Below, one piece after another: positions 1 to 12,348 of a stretch of DNA of 64,000 bases. The notes beneath the pieces are model-generated. The model was not told where the DNA came from and made no database searches. It was given only the letters and a program-made list of their open reading frames with translations. The DNA is taken from NCBI RefSeq assembly GCF_006542625.1, contig NC_044402.1, forward strand, positions 100,589,185 through 100,653,184. Direction: 5' to 3'. Position numbers and translations under genes: made by a program. Positions within the stretch are counted from its first letter, which is position 1. Each line of letters starts with the position of its first letter. This DNA is from Nomascus leucogenys (taxonomy: Eukaryota > Chordata > Mammalia > Primates > Hylobatidae).

Positions 1-180
1 TAGCACTTACGGAATTATAACTGACATTTCTGGCTAACTCCTTTCCATTCTTGCTCCCTAAATTGGAATTTATGAAGACTATCCCTTAATTCTAGTGCTC
101 AGTAGTCTCATATAGGGAACTTAATGTCAGAAGCCCAGAATTTTAGAAACAATTCTGTGACTAATTAACTCCATAGACTT

Positions 181-600
181 AAGTCCTGGACTCTAAGACC
201 TTATGATGGTTCATTTTATGTGTCAACTTGAGTGGGCCATAGTGCCCAGATATGTGGTCAAACACTAATCTGGATGTTTCTGTAAGCGTATTTTTGGATT
301 GGTGGACTTTGAGTAAAGCAGACTGCCATTCATCATGTGAGTGGTCCTCATCCAGTAAGCTGAAGACCAGAAAAGACCAAAAAGGCTAACTTGCCCGATT
401 AAGAGTGAATTCTGCAGCAGATGGCCAGCCTTTGGACTTTGAACTGCAACATCAGCCCATTCCTCAGTCTCCAGAGTGCCAGCCCACATTGCAGATTTTG
501 GACTTGCTAGTCTTCAGAAGCACATGAACCAATCCCTTAAAATCTCTCCCCCCACCACCAGTATTGATTCTGTTTTCTGGAGAACACTGACTAATGTAAC
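181..600 (+). repeat. Old interspersed repeat, family not assigned
   Basis: The block has the look of a known mammalian medium-copy repeat: 'atggttcattttatgtgtc' at its left, 'gcccagatatgtggtcaaac' after it, and an end near 'ggagaacactgactaatgta'. I recall such sequence as a dispersed repeat, possibly LTR-derived, but cannot name the family. It has no coding content. Confidence 0.45.
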
Positions 601-1624
601 CCTATATTTTTTAAGTTATGGGAGAAACTAAATCCATTCTGTAGACATCACAGCTGATCTGAAGATCTAAAGAAAACATACATGCAAAAAAGATGTAAAA
701 TAAGTAACGTTCTGAACAAATATAAGGATTTATTTCAGTAAACCATGAACTTAAGAATTTAGAGTGAAAATCAAAAATTTACTTAAAGTCAAGCAATTAG
801 AAATTTCCTTTTCTGAAAATAGCCCTTCCATGAATTTTACAGTCCTCTCACTTTTCTCTTGAGTCATATTTTTTACTCAGAGTCACATATAACCGATGGA
901 TATTTTCATACCACAAGTGAACCACCTTTTCCATGTTGCTAAAGCTTCATCTCTTTTACAGGAAAGTCATCTTTTCCTGACGTATGTCAACAATTGATTT
1001 GTTTGTTATATGTTTGTTCCTTTTACCAGTGATGAGCAGAAAGCCAACAGAATTGATGGGTCAGTAGGTTCATCCATTTACCTGATAACCAGCCTTGGAC
1101 CTGAAATCCAACCTCATGGTCAAATAATTCTGCTTGACACCCCCAGTCTACATATTGGCATGTTTCTCTCCTATAGCTGACAAGGTGTATGCTAAATACT
1201 TGCATGCAAAGAGTTGATTCCAAAATGCATCTTTGTTGTCTTGTCCAACTTGGCTTTCTGGTTGCTAATGCTGTTTTGTCTGCTGGGACTCCACACCCTG
1301 CCTGATCATTCTTTTACGGTAACCTTTGCCCGGCTCAACCCACCACCACTGGCCTCTATTCATAGGTCCCTCTCCCTACTCTAATCCCCCCACCCCCCTT
1401 GCCTCCAACTAAGAAGCCTTACGAACTTGCCAGAATATATCAACCTTGCCCCTGTGACCTCTCTTGGTCCACACTGTTCCATTTTAGTCTATATTTTGAT
1501 TATATTTAAAGTAAATTATTTGAATTTCTAATAAACTTTTTGATATTTTCTACTACAGTAAACTCTTCAATATTATTTTCTTTTGAACTTGGTAAGTAAT
1601 CTTTTTATCTTTTGGCATTAATAT
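601..1624. other. No recognised feature
   Basis: The stretch is AT-rich with a pyrimidine-rich patch at 1370-1410. I see no gene, RNA or clear repeat. Confidence 0.5.
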
Positions 1625-2450
1625 TACCTAACAGAAAAATGCACAATCATAAGTCTACAGCTCAATGAATTTTTCACAAAGCAAACATACCTGATGTGTA
1701 GCCAGCACCCACATTAAAAGATAGAACATTATCAGTACCCTAGGAGCCCCTTTTGTATCCCCTTCCAGCTATGACCTCTCCCTAAAGGTAACCACTGTCT
1801 TGACTTGCCTGTTTTTTAACTTCGTGAAGATGGAATCAAATACTGTTATAGTTGTCACGGATGTGTGCCACTCAGAGATGTTTCTTCAGGAGAAAACCTG
1901 CAGCAAACAGTGCAGTAAGCCCACGGCCTTTAGCTATTGCACTGTCAGGATCCATTGCAGAATCTGCCAAAACCACACTCTCCCTAGGCTGCCCCCAGCC
2001 AATGACTGGGCATGGTAAAGGCACCAAAGCCAAGCTATTGCCGGCCAACATGGGATCCCCCTGTGGGCAATCTTTGCTCTAGGGCTCCCCATCAGCTTGG
2101 CCAAGTCTTTCTCGACATGTCCTCCAGTCTAAGATGCTTCCTACCTAACCCTCCTTCTTCCTCCCTTCTTCTTCCCCACTCTCCTTTCATAGGTGTCTGA
2201 CTGGTGTTGCTGCATGATGGCTCTCCCTGCCTGTGTCTACTTCCTCTCTCCCTTATTTTTTGTAAGGTATCTCTTGGCCTTCAATTATCTCTTGGTGTCT
2301 GCTTGCTAGAAGAGCTGCACTGACCAAAGTTTTGTGTGTCTGGCTTCTTTCGCTTAAACTTAAATATGTTGGATTCACCTATGAGCAATCCTTTTATTAA
2401 AAAGTCTAATTATGCACCAATAAGGCTATTAAAAGTATATTTATATATGT
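1625..2450 (-). mobile_element. L1M fragment, split by an LTR
   Basis: Segments 1625-1852 and 2327-2450 read as one piece of an old L1 in antisense: 'ttttcacaaagcaaacatac', 'ggtaaccactgtcttgac' and, after the interruption, 'tgtgtctggcttctttcgct'. The middle belongs to a separate LTR insertion. Diverged and non-functional. Confidence 0.6.
1853..2326 (+). mobile_element. Solo LTR-like insertion inside L1M
   Basis: The block starts TGTCACGG and ends TGACCA, so it has the TG...CA ends of an LTR. It interrupts an otherwise continuous L1M fragment. Flanks ATAGT (1848-1852) and AAAGT (2326-2330) are a plausible 5-base target duplication with one change. It contains a polypyrimidine stretch at 2150-2190. 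No internal viral genes are present. The family is not identified. Confidence 0.5.
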
Positions 2451-2965
2451 TAAAATTTTAGAACTTACTGCAGACTCTTTTTCATCCTTGCGATTACATC
2501 TACTCTCCCAACCACCAGCCTCCTTGAGCCTCAGTCAAAGATCTAGCAGCCTGAAGTACATGTCTGATAAGAACACAGCCCAGAACCAGCTCAAAACTAT
2601 CAACAGCTCATTATTCATATAACAAACATTAATACCTACACTGTTCCGGGCATCAGGAGGGATGTGCCTTGGCATGCCAAATAACTTCCAGATTTAGTAG
2701 CCTGGATATAGATGACCCTATGATGTGGTTCCAGTCTGCCTTTTTGGGTGCATCTTCACCTACCCCATAATCACTCTTGAAGGTGTGTGTTCTTTCATTC
2801 CAGAGATTCCTTAGGGCTTCCCACTTGTGCAGGACCAAACTTCAAGGCAGGTCTGGGCAAGACTGGAGTCCCTCCCTGATTGTACCCACAAAGTCAGAGT
2901 CAAGCTTTGACTTCAGCCTTCACACAGCACTTGTGATGCTGGTAATTAATGCTGGAGAAAGGCCT
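2451..2965. other. No recognised feature
   Basis: Mixed-composition sequence without a gene or a repeat that I can name. Confidence 0.45.
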
Positions 2966-3130
2966 TAGGCTATAGTGGGGAAAGCACTCGGCTGAGAACT
3001 TAAGAGTTCAAGACCCTGTTCTTCCACTTACTCTTTGTGATATGAATGAGTCACTTAATCTTTCTGAGCCTCATTTGTACAATAAAGAGATCAAACTAGA
3101 TTGATCTTAAGTCTTTTATTGCCCTGTTTA
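2966..3130 (+). mobile_element. MIR SINE
   Basis: Weak but collinear match to the tRNA-derived MIR: 'ttccacttactctttgtg', 'gagtcacttaatctttctga', then 'gcctcatttgtacaataaag'. Ancient mammalian SINE. Confidence 0.55.
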
Positions 3131-4125
3131 AGATTCTACCCTAAATGGTTAAACAGAGAAGGCAAGACAGTTCTTGTGCATTTGGCTACATAACTGAGCC
3201 GCAACATGTACTTTATGGTTCAGTTACTTTCATTCTGTTGTTTCCTAGGATATAATCTTCTGGGCTGCCTTGTCCCAAATACTGGGTAACCCTGCTCTCC
3301 ATCTGGTACCTATTCTGTGGGCATTGCAGGGACTTTCATTTCCTGTAATCCAGTCTGGAATCTTTGAGACCCCTAATTTCAAGTTGGAAGGGGATAAAAT
3401 TGGCCCTGCATTTCTGAATTTAGAAAAGTTAAACATTCTTTAGTCCATTTGTGTCATGAACACGTATACACACACGCACACACACACGCACACACACACG
3501 TCACACACTCCAAACAATGTAACTAATATGTAACAAATGTCGTGCATAGTAATAACATTGATTTTAACTTGTGGATTTATACAATTGAATCATACTATTT
3601 TATATGTAAATCTACAAATTTTGATTGGAAGAAATAAAATATTGAGAATTCTATTACTGCAGGATTATTCATTTCAAAATATATTTCTGATTTTGAATTT
3701 CTTCCAGTGATCTAAAAACATTTAAAGAATTTTTTTGCTTTTATTTTAAATATGAATTCCTTTTGACTTGGTCATCTATCATCTGAGGTTCCTAGTTTTC
3801 CTTTGAATTAAATTCTATGACTGAATTTGTAATCCCTGAAAATAGTAGTTAAAAATGTAAGCATCAGCAACACATACAAAACCCTTCTTATGTTGAAATG
3901 TTTACTATTAATATGTGTGATTATGCAATACTTTAAGCACTTAATAGTACTTGAAATAATAATACTTGAAAGATTTTGTCTTCAAATAGCTCTAATATTC
4001 CCTGGAGTTTTAATTCCATTTTCCAAGAATATTTACTTGCTGTTTTAAAAATGGTTAAAAAAAAATCCTAGATGAATATGTGACCAGAAATTTAATAAGT
4101 CTCTTTAAGTTTAATAAAGGGCAAG
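3131..4125. other. AT-rich stretch with a CA microsatellite
   Basis: Apart from an interrupted (CA)n tract at 3468-3508 containing CACACG units, I see nothing recognisable. Confidence 0.5.
3468..3508. repeat. Interrupted (CA)n microsatellite
   Basis: CA dinucleotides are interrupted by CG and TCA variants. Confidence 0.9.
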
Positions 4126-4424
4126 GGCCGGGCACGGTGGCTCACGCCTGTAATCCCAGCACTTTGGGAGGCCGAGGTGGGCGGATCACGAGGTCAGGAG
4201 ATCGAGACCATCCTGGCTAACACAGTGAAACCCCGTCTCTACTAAAAATACAAAAAATTAGCCGGGCGAGGTGGCGGGCGCCTGTAGTCCCAGCTACGCG
4301 GGAGGCTGAGGCAGGAGAATGGCATGAACCCCGGGGGGCAGAGCCTGCAGTGAGCCGAGATCGCGCCACTGCACTCCAGCCTGGGCGACAGCAAGACTCT
4401 GTCTCAAAAAATAAAATAAAATAA
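4126..4424 (+). mobile_element. AluY, full length
   Basis: Begins GGCCGGGCACGGTGG, both arms are present, and the right arm has the AluY-like 'ggcaggagaatggcatgaac'. The tail is an AAAAT repeat. A perfect 13-base target duplication, AATAAAGGGCAAG, flanks it at 4113-4125 and 4425-4437. Confidence 0.95.
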
Positions 4425-4437
4425 AATAAAGGGCAAG

Positions 4438-5394
4438 GAAAGAAAGGAAACTAACATTTCTTATGTATATATGTGCCAACTTGTGTGCTAGGGCCTGTCA
4501 TATATAGTCTCTCCTTTTATTATGGGCAAAAAGCTTAGAGCAAAGCAAAGGAAAACTACCAGTGAACTTTGAGGATTTAACAGAAGTGTGATGATTTTAC
4601 TGAATTTATGCAGATATTTTCCAAAGCCTACTTTAAGTTTAAGATTGATAATGAGCATTTATTTGAACTCCCTGAAGACATCACCTCTGGTGTATAATTA
4701 AAATGAAACCTCCTGGGCTTACCTTAATTAACTAAAAATGAGTGCAGCATTTTGACCTTCTATTTCTCCTATTCTCTCATGTTAGTATGATATTAAAATT
4801 ACATTTTACTTACTTCCTCTTTGTTCAGATTATTTTCTAAAATATCTGAGAACAGATTTGCATTAGGTGTGATATGTTCTTCATTGAGTGTTGCAAAAAT
4901 GAATTTCATTTGTATTTAATAGACTTCATTGACATAAAGTAAGACATTTCTAGGTTACTTCTAATTCAAGTTTTCAATTGTTAATGAATCTGTAGCAAAA
5001 ATAGCAATTTTTTAAAATAATAGCACTTAAAAGGACCCATTTGTACCTCTAAAGTGTACTGAAATTGTCCGAGCATGTGATTATCAAATATAAATTACTG
5101 GAGGGGAAAAAATGTCTTTTATTCTGATTCACAATGAATAGTCACTAATACAAAAGATTTTAAAAATCCATCCTTAAAATAAAAAAAAAAAAAAAAGAAA
5201 GAAAGCCTTTAGGGGCAATTTGTAGAAGGTATAGTGTAATAAGGCATTCTTCAATTATGCATGAGTAGAAAAACATGGATAAAAGCGTTTTGGGGAGTTG
5301 CCATATACTATTTTAGTTCCCTAAAGTGGAAATTTAATAAATGGTACTCAAGTGACTTAAAAGAGTCATATTATTAATAACAATTATAAACATT
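4438..5394. other. AT-rich DNA, nothing recognised
   Basis: Holds an A-rich run near 5180-5197 and no gene or identifiable repeat. Confidence 0.45.
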
Positions 5395-5545
5395 TGGGAG
5401 CATAGAACCATCACATTAGTTTCTCGTTTGATTTGCACAACAGCCCAGTAAGTTCTCTGTCATTATCCCTATTCCCTGTTTACAGGTGATATGGTTGTTA
5501 GAGGCTGGTCAAGGTAAGAACATTCCCAGTAACAGATTTTGAATC
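5395..5545 (-). mobile_element. MIR SINE, antisense
   Basis: Pattern 'ttgatttgcacaacagccca', 'tcattatccctattccctg' and 'acaggtgatatgg' matches the reverse complement of MIR. Confidence 0.5.
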
Positions 5546-5733
5546 CCTGTCAGCCCCCTTTTTCAAGAGGTTTAATTGGAAGCATCAGCAACACATTATT
5601 ACATTTATATAATACATATGTAATACATATGTTAATGTATTATAATTATACATTGTTATTTACTTTTGTTATATCTCACCTACATTCAACTCCTGTTAGC
5701 TTAGCCAAACTCAAGAGATTGTGTAGATTGTAG

Positions 5734-5917
5734 ACCAGTAATTCTAACGTGAACCTGTGAAGAATCACCTATAGAGACTGTTAAACCACAGACTTTCGGG
5801 CACAAACTCCAAAGATTCTGATTTAGGAAGTCTCTGTGAGACCCAGAGTTTGCATTTTTACAAGTTCTCAGGTGATGCTCCTACTGCCAGTCCAAGGTCT
5901 ACTCTTCGAGTAATACA
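5734..5917 (+). mobile_element. MER5A-like hAT MITE
   Basis: Collinear with the MER5A consensus: 'agaatcacct', 'agattctgatttagga', 'tttgcatttttacaag', 'ctcaggtgatgct', 'cagtccaaggtctac'. About 180 bases, the usual size of this non-autonomous hAT-Charlie element. Confidence 0.7.
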
Positions 5918-6877
5918 GGTTATGAGCTACTGGTTATGTTGATCATTTACTTATTTAAAATGTTTTAAGTTATTTAATGTAGTGCCTAATAAAACAACAG
6001 ATCGTTAAAGCCACAAGGCCAGCAGGTCAGCAATAATGGCTTTAATACTAACAGGGCCAGTTGGCGTGATTATGAGTTGTGCAGTTCTAGAGGGTGTTAC
6101 TCACATAGTCTACAACCTGCACAACCGTCCACTGCATCCTTGGGTGGTAAATATATTGTTGCAGGACTAGGGGTGGGAGGAAAAGAGGAAGAGAAGGGGA
6201 GGAAATAGTATTGATCTGGCCATTAGATTTTGGAGATTTTCCAGATCCAGGAAAGTTATTATAGCCCATCTAATCAAGCTGATTTGGGGTCAGAACGTGT
6301 ATCTAAAAAGAAAATCTGATATCAGCTTTGGAAGTCAGGGTTTTGGGAAGAATTGAAGTTCATATAGTACTATGTGGGATCCAGGAGACAAAGAGCATCA
6401 CAAAGTTGGGGAGAAGATCATACTATCATTCTACTTATTTCTACACAGAGCACTCAGTGACTCTGGTGGAACAGGCCCCTGGCAGCATCAGGAGACAGTG
6501 CCAAGGCAGCATCAGTGAGGATCCTAGCAGCAAAGGAAGTGTAAAGATGCTTCCTCTGAGTGCCTGGCAAATAACTGTTTCCCTCACAAAGGCAGGGTCA
6601 GAAGAACTGAGTCACCATGAGACACCAACTGGGGTCTCCAGGATGGAGGGGACCTTCAAGGAGATTCCAGTGGGGGATGGAGCTAAGATCTCAGGGCAAT
6701 GCAGGTGGGAATATAAAGCTTGCCCAATACTATTAATAACATAACCTCTTTCACGTTCATAGGCTGGTAAGTTCTGAGGACATCCAAAAAAAAAAAAAAA
6801 AAGAAATTAAAAATGCCAGCAGTTATAAGAATAGAGATTGCATGCATTCCCAACCCCTGCTCACCCCCCGCACTGCC
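5918..6877. other. Unassigned, with one open frame
   Basis: An open frame on + (6328-6744, 138 codons) begins only at a TTG and encodes no domain I recognise, so I do not call a gene. An A-rich run lies at 6787-6802. Confidence 0.4.
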
Positions 6878-7182
6878 TTTTTTTTTTCTTTTTTTTGAGA
6901 CAGGGCCTTGCTCTGTCACCCAGGCTGAAGTGCAGTGCTGTGATCACAGCTCACTACAGCCTCAACCCCCGGGTTCCAGCGATCCTCCCAGCTCAGCCTC
7001 CCAAATAGCTTGGACTACAGAAACATGCTACCACACCCAGCTGAATTTTTGTTTTTGTTTTTTTGTAGATATGGATCTAATTACATTGTCCAGGCTGGTT
7101 TCGAACTTCTGGGCTCAAGCAATCCTTCTGCCTCAGCCACCCAAAGTGTTGGGATTACAGGTGTGGGCTACCACGCGTAGCC
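6878..7182 (-). mobile_element. AluJ, antisense
   Basis: Poly(T) is followed by 'gagacagggccttgctctg', the antisense B-box region, a T-rich linker at 7048-7062, and an end at 'ctaccacgcgtagcc'. Many changes from the consensus indicate an old J-type Alu. Confidence 0.9.
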
Positions 7183-7829
7183 AAGCATTCCCTTTTGTGA
7201 TAAGAATATCTTTATTATTTTACTATGTCACACACCATGAGCAATTCACTTTTCTAATTTATCTCTGCTTCTCTAAATCTCCACTTCACAGACACTTCAG
7301 TTTGTCACGAGATTATGGCATCTGACACAAACCCACAGTCCAGTGTGAGGGCAGCAGGCGAGCAAGTTTACCTAAGCTCAGCTCGACTAAATTGTGGAGG
7401 CCATTATCTGCTCCTCCCAGCGTTTCCTCCATGGCCTGTAGAGTGGGAAAATCCACTTCGTTGAAAGTAATGGGAAGAGAGTGTCTGTCCTCATTCCACC
7501 TCACTACTCCTCCCCAAGGAAGGAATAATGTATCTGTGAATTTGGAGAAAGGAACTGAACTGCTTCTAGCTTAGTCCTTTCTGCTTTTGATATGGCTAGT
7601 TCCTGGGGAAATAAACATTCTCCTCATCTTCCAAGAAGGCGTTTGCCCTCATGGGAGAGAATCCATAGTTTTATGGTGGTAGCTGGGTGGCTAACCTAGT
7701 TCAGAATGATTTGGTTGCTATTTCAAGCTACATTCTTCCATCAGGGTCTCAACAAGAAAAAGATGGCACACTCCAATCAGAAGAATTTGGGGAGGGCATA
7801 TTTTCAAAGGGACCGTTGACAAAGATGGG
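7183..7829. other. No recognised feature
   Basis: Unassigned sequence, possibly the left continuation of the repeat at 7830-8190. Confidence 0.4.
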
Positions 7830-8190
7830 AGCAGAGTGTAGCAAAAGAACAAAGGATAACACCAGGACAGAGCTGGTGACAGTAGAGGATAGGGAGAGAT
7901 TACTCTATTCTCTCAAAATAGAGAATCTATAGAAAGGTCACCTTGAGAGGAGCTGTGAGCTTCAGAATGCAGAGCAGTGACCGTTGATCAAGGGACACAG
8001 CTAGCCTGGGGCAATCATACAGGAAGAAAGTCAGGAAAATAAATCCCCTAGTGCCACTCTTTTTCACTCCTCTCTTCTCCCACCAGGGCTTCCTATTGGC
8101 TGAATCCAGCCAGAGCCAAGGGTAAAGGAACCCATTGATATAGTTGTACAATATATCAGGAGGGCTCCCTGACATATCACCTTGGCACTG
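7830..8190 (+). repeat. Old dispersed repeat, copy 1 of 2
   Basis: Shares collinear blocks with 13160-13490: 'cttcagaatg', 'ggcaatc..acaggaagaaag', 'gaatccagccag', 'ttgatatagtt', 'atatcaccttggca'. I estimate roughly two-thirds identity by eye. This suggests an old interspersed repeat whose family I cannot name. Confidence 0.5.
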
Positions 8191-9439
8191 CCCATTGCCA
8201 TTCATGCCTACTCAATGGCTTCTAACTGAAAGCACCTGCAACTCTTTACTTGATGGATTTCCTAAGCCAATGTAATCGACTTGACCTGTACACGGAGCAG
8301 CTAAAGGTCCCTGACAGGTAGTGAATTCTGAAAGCATTCCTCAACAAATGACTGATAGGAGTTGGAGGATAGCTACCACAACTCTTTGCCCCCCACAGGT
8401 CATTCCAAGGCATGTTCTGCCCATTTCCAAGAGTTCACCAGTGGGATCAAGCTTCAATTGTCCACAGTGGCAATACTTGATATCATAGTCTTTATCAGGC
8501 TTCGTCTCCTTCCCTGTCTCACTTCTCATTGCCCTACCTGTACTTCTAAGGATTCCCACCTAAATAAGCTATTTTGCTCAAGTCCTCAATTTAGGGTCTT
8601 CTCTGGGTGCACCCAGACCATGCCAGAAGAACATATAGGGCAAAAGAATCAGTAACAACATAATCATGTTATTTAAAAACATGGAGGATAATGCCAGAAA
8701 AATCAGGTAAAACAATTCAAAGTGATTGCCTCTGGCAAGGGGCTTTGGGATAGGGATAGTGAAACAGATGGCCAAGGAACAGCTGGTGTTTGTTAAAACT
8801 TTGTAGTAATATTTGATGGTTTGATATATGTACATGTATTTATTTTACAAAAATAAAATATAATATTAAAATATGTTTTTGACTTGCAGAATAGGAGCAG
8901 CAATGGAGTAAAAGAAAAATAAAGAAATACAACTGATTAAGCTGGAGGGAGAAAGAAGTTTTCTTGGGAGAAATGTGATCTTAGTGGTCAGGCTAGAAAA
9001 GTATGAAGAGAAAAATGATATACTGGAGGCCAAACTTATCTACCCAATATGGAGAGAGATATGCAACTGAGTCTAACTGCTCGTAAATACGGAAGTATAA
9101 GACAGGGTGAAGTTTTAGTCATTACTACTCCTTGAAAGGCAAATGGGGCTCAAAAGAAATGTAAAAGAGAAAGAATGAAAATGTCAGAGGGCAAACTGGA
9201 ATGGCATCCCTTGAGAGATTTCAGAGGCAATAAGTACTGAACAGCATTCTTTAAAGCCATAAATAGGATGCCCATAAAAATGCAAACTGGGAAGTACACC
9301 TTGGAGAATGAAATGGCTTTACTAAGCAGTAACAGAAAACTTGGATGGCTTTGAGAGGAAATGATGAGGATCAACACAGAATATGCAAAACATCATTAGG
9401 TGGGTAAATTTCATGGTGACCCACTTCTTGTAGCAGGAA
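8191..9439. other. Mostly unassigned; possible L1 3' fragment
   Basis: 8690-8870 ('gtgattgcctctggcaagg' running to an ACAAAAATAAAAT end) resembles the 3' end of an old L1 on +. The remainder shows nothing I recognise. Confidence 0.35.
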
Positions 9440-9753
9440 TCCAGATATTGCCTGTCCTGTGAGAGAACAAACTCCAAAAATTTATAGAATCAAGAGGTTC
9501 TGCTTCTAGGAATGGCTGAATAAGCTCCTGTTAAACCATAGATAACAACTACAAAATTTAGGAAAAATATAATAACACGACAATCTGAAGGCATAGAGAG
9601 TGAACAAAAAAAGGCAGATTTTGGAAGGGTGTAGCACAAGGAAGAAGAAGGTGGTATGGAGTGAGCTTCCCACCTTTATGGCTTTAGTCCAGGGATTGGC
9701 TGCTATGGGCACCATGCAGAGCAGCTAGAACTCTGATAGAAAATCCAGTTGTT

Positions 9754-10042
9754 GGCCGGGCGCGGTGGCTCACGCTTGTAATCCCAGCACTTTGGGAGGC
9801 CGAGGCGGGCGGATCACAGGTCAGGAGATCGAGACCACGGTGAAACCCCGTCTCTACTAAAAAATACAAAAAATTAGCTGGGCGTGGTGGTGGGTGCCTG
9901 TAGTCCCAGCTACTCGGAGAGGCTGAGGCAGGAGAATGGTGTGAACCCAGGAGGCGGAGCTTGCAGTGAGCTGAGATTGCGCCACTGCACTCCAGCCTGG
10001 GCGACAGAGCGAGACTCCATCTCAAAAAAAAAAAAAAAAAAA
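9754..10042 (+). mobile_element. AluY-like Alu with small internal deletion
   Basis: Begins GGCCGGGCGCGGTGG and has the right-arm 'agaatggtgtgaacccagg'. About 15 bases of the left arm are missing between 'atcgagaccac' and 'ggtgaaaccc'. Perfect 16-base target duplication AGAAAATCCAGTTGTT at 9738-9753 and 10043-10058. Confidence 0.95.
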
Positions 10043-10718
10043 AGAAAATCCAGTTGTTCTGCCCTGGAGAAGCAGAAGACAAAAAGTGGTGGAATTCAGC
10101 TGTAAGAAAGTAAAAGAATTATCCCAGAAAGTATTTAGAGAGATGGAGTTCCAAATAACTATATACATCTCTGCCTGACCCCTGAAGTTTAGATAAAGAT
10201 AAAAGAACTGGACTGAGATTTGATCTACCACTCAAGAAACAGAGTGTTAAGTTTGAGTCTAACCAAATTAATTGCCTGACTAAATCCAAACGAGAAAAGA
10301 AAAACACTCTTCAGAGGAATTTAACACAATTCAATTTCTACAGCATAATAGTCATGATATCTAGGGTATAATCTGAGATATCTGACACATAAAAACTAGT
10401 AAATTATGGCCCATTCTGGAGAGAAACACCAATCAACATGAACCAAACCCAAAGTGATTAAACATTAGAATTAGCAAACAAGAGGACAAGAGTTTTAAAG
10501 CAACTATTAAACAACGGTCAGTGAGATACAGGAAAATATGATCGAAATGAATTAAAAGATAGGAAATTTCAGCAGAAAAGCAGAAACTATTAAAAAGGCA
10601 AACAGAAATTCTAAAACTGAAAGGTAAAATTCTTGAAATAAAAAATTCACTGGATGGAGCATAGGAAGTTTGACTGAGGAAAGAGAGAATTTTTAGATTA
10701 ATAGAAGTATCTGATTTA

Positions 10719-10810
10719 ACCCAGGAGGCGGAGCTTGCAGTGAGCCAAGATCGTGCCACTGCACTCCAGCCTGGGTGACAGAGTGAGACTCCGTCTCAAA
10801 AAAAAAAAAA
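10719..10810 (+). mobile_element. 5'-truncated Alu, right-arm end only
   Basis: Only the last part of an Alu is present, from 'acccaggaggcggagcttgc' to the A-tail. Flanks AGTATCTGATTTA (10706-10718) and AGTATCTGATCTA (10815-10827) are a target duplication with one change, so it is a true truncated insertion into the surrounding L1M. Confidence 0.88.
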
Positions 10811-10837
10811 AGAAAGTATCTGATCTAAAGAATAGGC

Positions 10838-11125
10838 AGGCTGGGCTTATGGTGGCTCATATCCCAGCACTTTGGAGACTGAGGTGGGAGGACTGCCTGA
10901 GCTCAGGAGTTCGAGACCAGCCATGGCAATGTGGTGAGACCCTATTCCTAGAGAAAACAAACAAAAATTAGCTGGGTGTGGTGGCGCATGCCTTTAGTCC
11001 CAGCTACTCAGAAGGCTGAAGTGGGAGGATTGCTTGAGCCTGGCAGGTGGAAGCTGCAGTGAGCCATGATCATGCCACTGCACTCCAGTCTGGGTGACAG
11101 AGTAACCCTTACAAAAAAAAAAAAA
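10838..11125 (+). mobile_element. AluJ
   Basis: 'ggctgggcttatggtggctc' start, left arm shortened, linker with AAACAAACAAAAATTAGC, right arm ending in an A13 tail. Numerous changes suggest a J-type. Confidence 0.88.
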
Positions 11126-11140
11126 GGAGGAAGACGAGCT

Positions 11141-11165
11141 AGAGAGAGAGAGAGAGAAGAGAGAA
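11141..11165. repeat. (GA)n tract
   Basis: Short GA microsatellite, slightly interrupted, just past the AluJ tail. Confidence 0.8.
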
Positions 11166-12348
11166 AGGAAGATTGATTAAAAGACAGATACTCAGCAACC
11201 TGAGAGACAGTAACAAAATGCCTAAAACATTTATGATTGGAGTCCCACAAGAACAGTAAAGAAAGAATGGGGAAGACAAGAATATTTGGAGAAATGACCA
11301 AAAGTTTTCTAAATCCATACATTTATAGATTGAAGAGGATTGGCAAAACTCAAGTGGGATAAATATGAAGAAAATCATGCCTACCATATGATAAACTGCT
11401 AAAAACAAAAAACAAAGAAAAAATCTTCAAAGCAGCCTGAGAAAAAATATATATTGTCTCACTATATAGGAGTTATCATTAACTCCTTATTTGAAACAAA
11501 GGAGGCCAAAAGGCATTGGAATGACATATTTAAAGTGATGAAAGGAAAAAAAGCATAGCCAGAGACAATATCCTTCAAGAATAAAGAGGAAACAAAGACT
11601 AAATACATTTTTTTTCAAAAAGAAACTAATAAGAAGGTTCATCATCAGAAGACCTGTACTAAAAGAAATAGAACATTATTTAGGCTGGAGGGAAATGATA
11701 CTAGATGGAAACTTACGGGATAAAAAGCATTGAAAATGGTAAAGAGCTGGGTAATTATTAAAACCTCTTTTTTCCCCAACTTTTAAAAAGCATGCAGTTT
11801 AGATTTATAATATATGGAGATGCAGTAAATAAGGCAACTATAGCATAAAGGACAAATAAGGTAAATGAACCTCTATAAATGTGAGCTTTCCACATTTTAC
11901 ACAAAATAGTAAGTAATAACTCTAAGTGGACCATAAAAAGTTAAGGATAGATATTGTCATTCTTGGAGCAGTTAATAAAATGTATGATGCTGAGAGGTAT
12001 AGCTAAACAGCCTGTGGATAGATTGAAATGGAATTCTAAAATACATTCAGTTGATCCCAAAAAAGGCATAAAAGAAGAATAAACAAATCAACAGAGGGGA
12101 CAAACAGAAAAGAATACCAAAACGGTAGAAATAAATCTAACCACATCAATAAAATCAATTTAAAAGTGAAAGGAGTCTTTTCAATGGCACTGGAATAACT
12201 GGATATTCATATGGGAGAGAAGAGTCTTTGACCCATAGCTCATATTGTACACAATTAATTTGCAATGAACAGAGACTTAAATATAAATCTAAAACCATAA
12301 CTCTTTTAGAAGAGAACTTAGGCGAATAGCTTTATGACTTGGAGACAA

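Larger units (their letters stand above)
9440..12348 (+). mobile_element. Degraded L1M, fragmented by Alus
   Basis: Segments 9440-9753, 10059-10718 and 11126-12348 follow an old L1 in order. There is a 5'UTR/ORF1-like A-rich part ('attagcaaacaagaggacaa', 'aaattcactggatgg'), then 'aaagaaaaaatcttcaaagc' and 'aaaggaggccaaaaggcat'. An ORF2-like part follows ('ggcactggaataactggat', 'ctcttttagaagagaactta'). No open frame survives. Continues at 13080-13150. Confidence 0.7.

Noticed and set aside
3860..5596. 17-base word AAGCATCAGCAACACAT at about 3860 and 5579
   Set aside because: The match does not extend on either side, and a 17-base coincidence is plausible among all pairs in 64 kb.
6328..6744. 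138-codon plus-strand frame
   Set aside because: It starts at TTG, has no recognisable domain and no promoter or splice context. Length alone is not enough in 64 kb.
6813..7325. 170-codon plus-strand frame
   Set aside because: Most of it is translated antisense AluJ, a well-known source of spurious frames.
9684..10082. 132-codon minus-strand frame
   Set aside because: It is the antisense translation of the Alu at 9754-10042.
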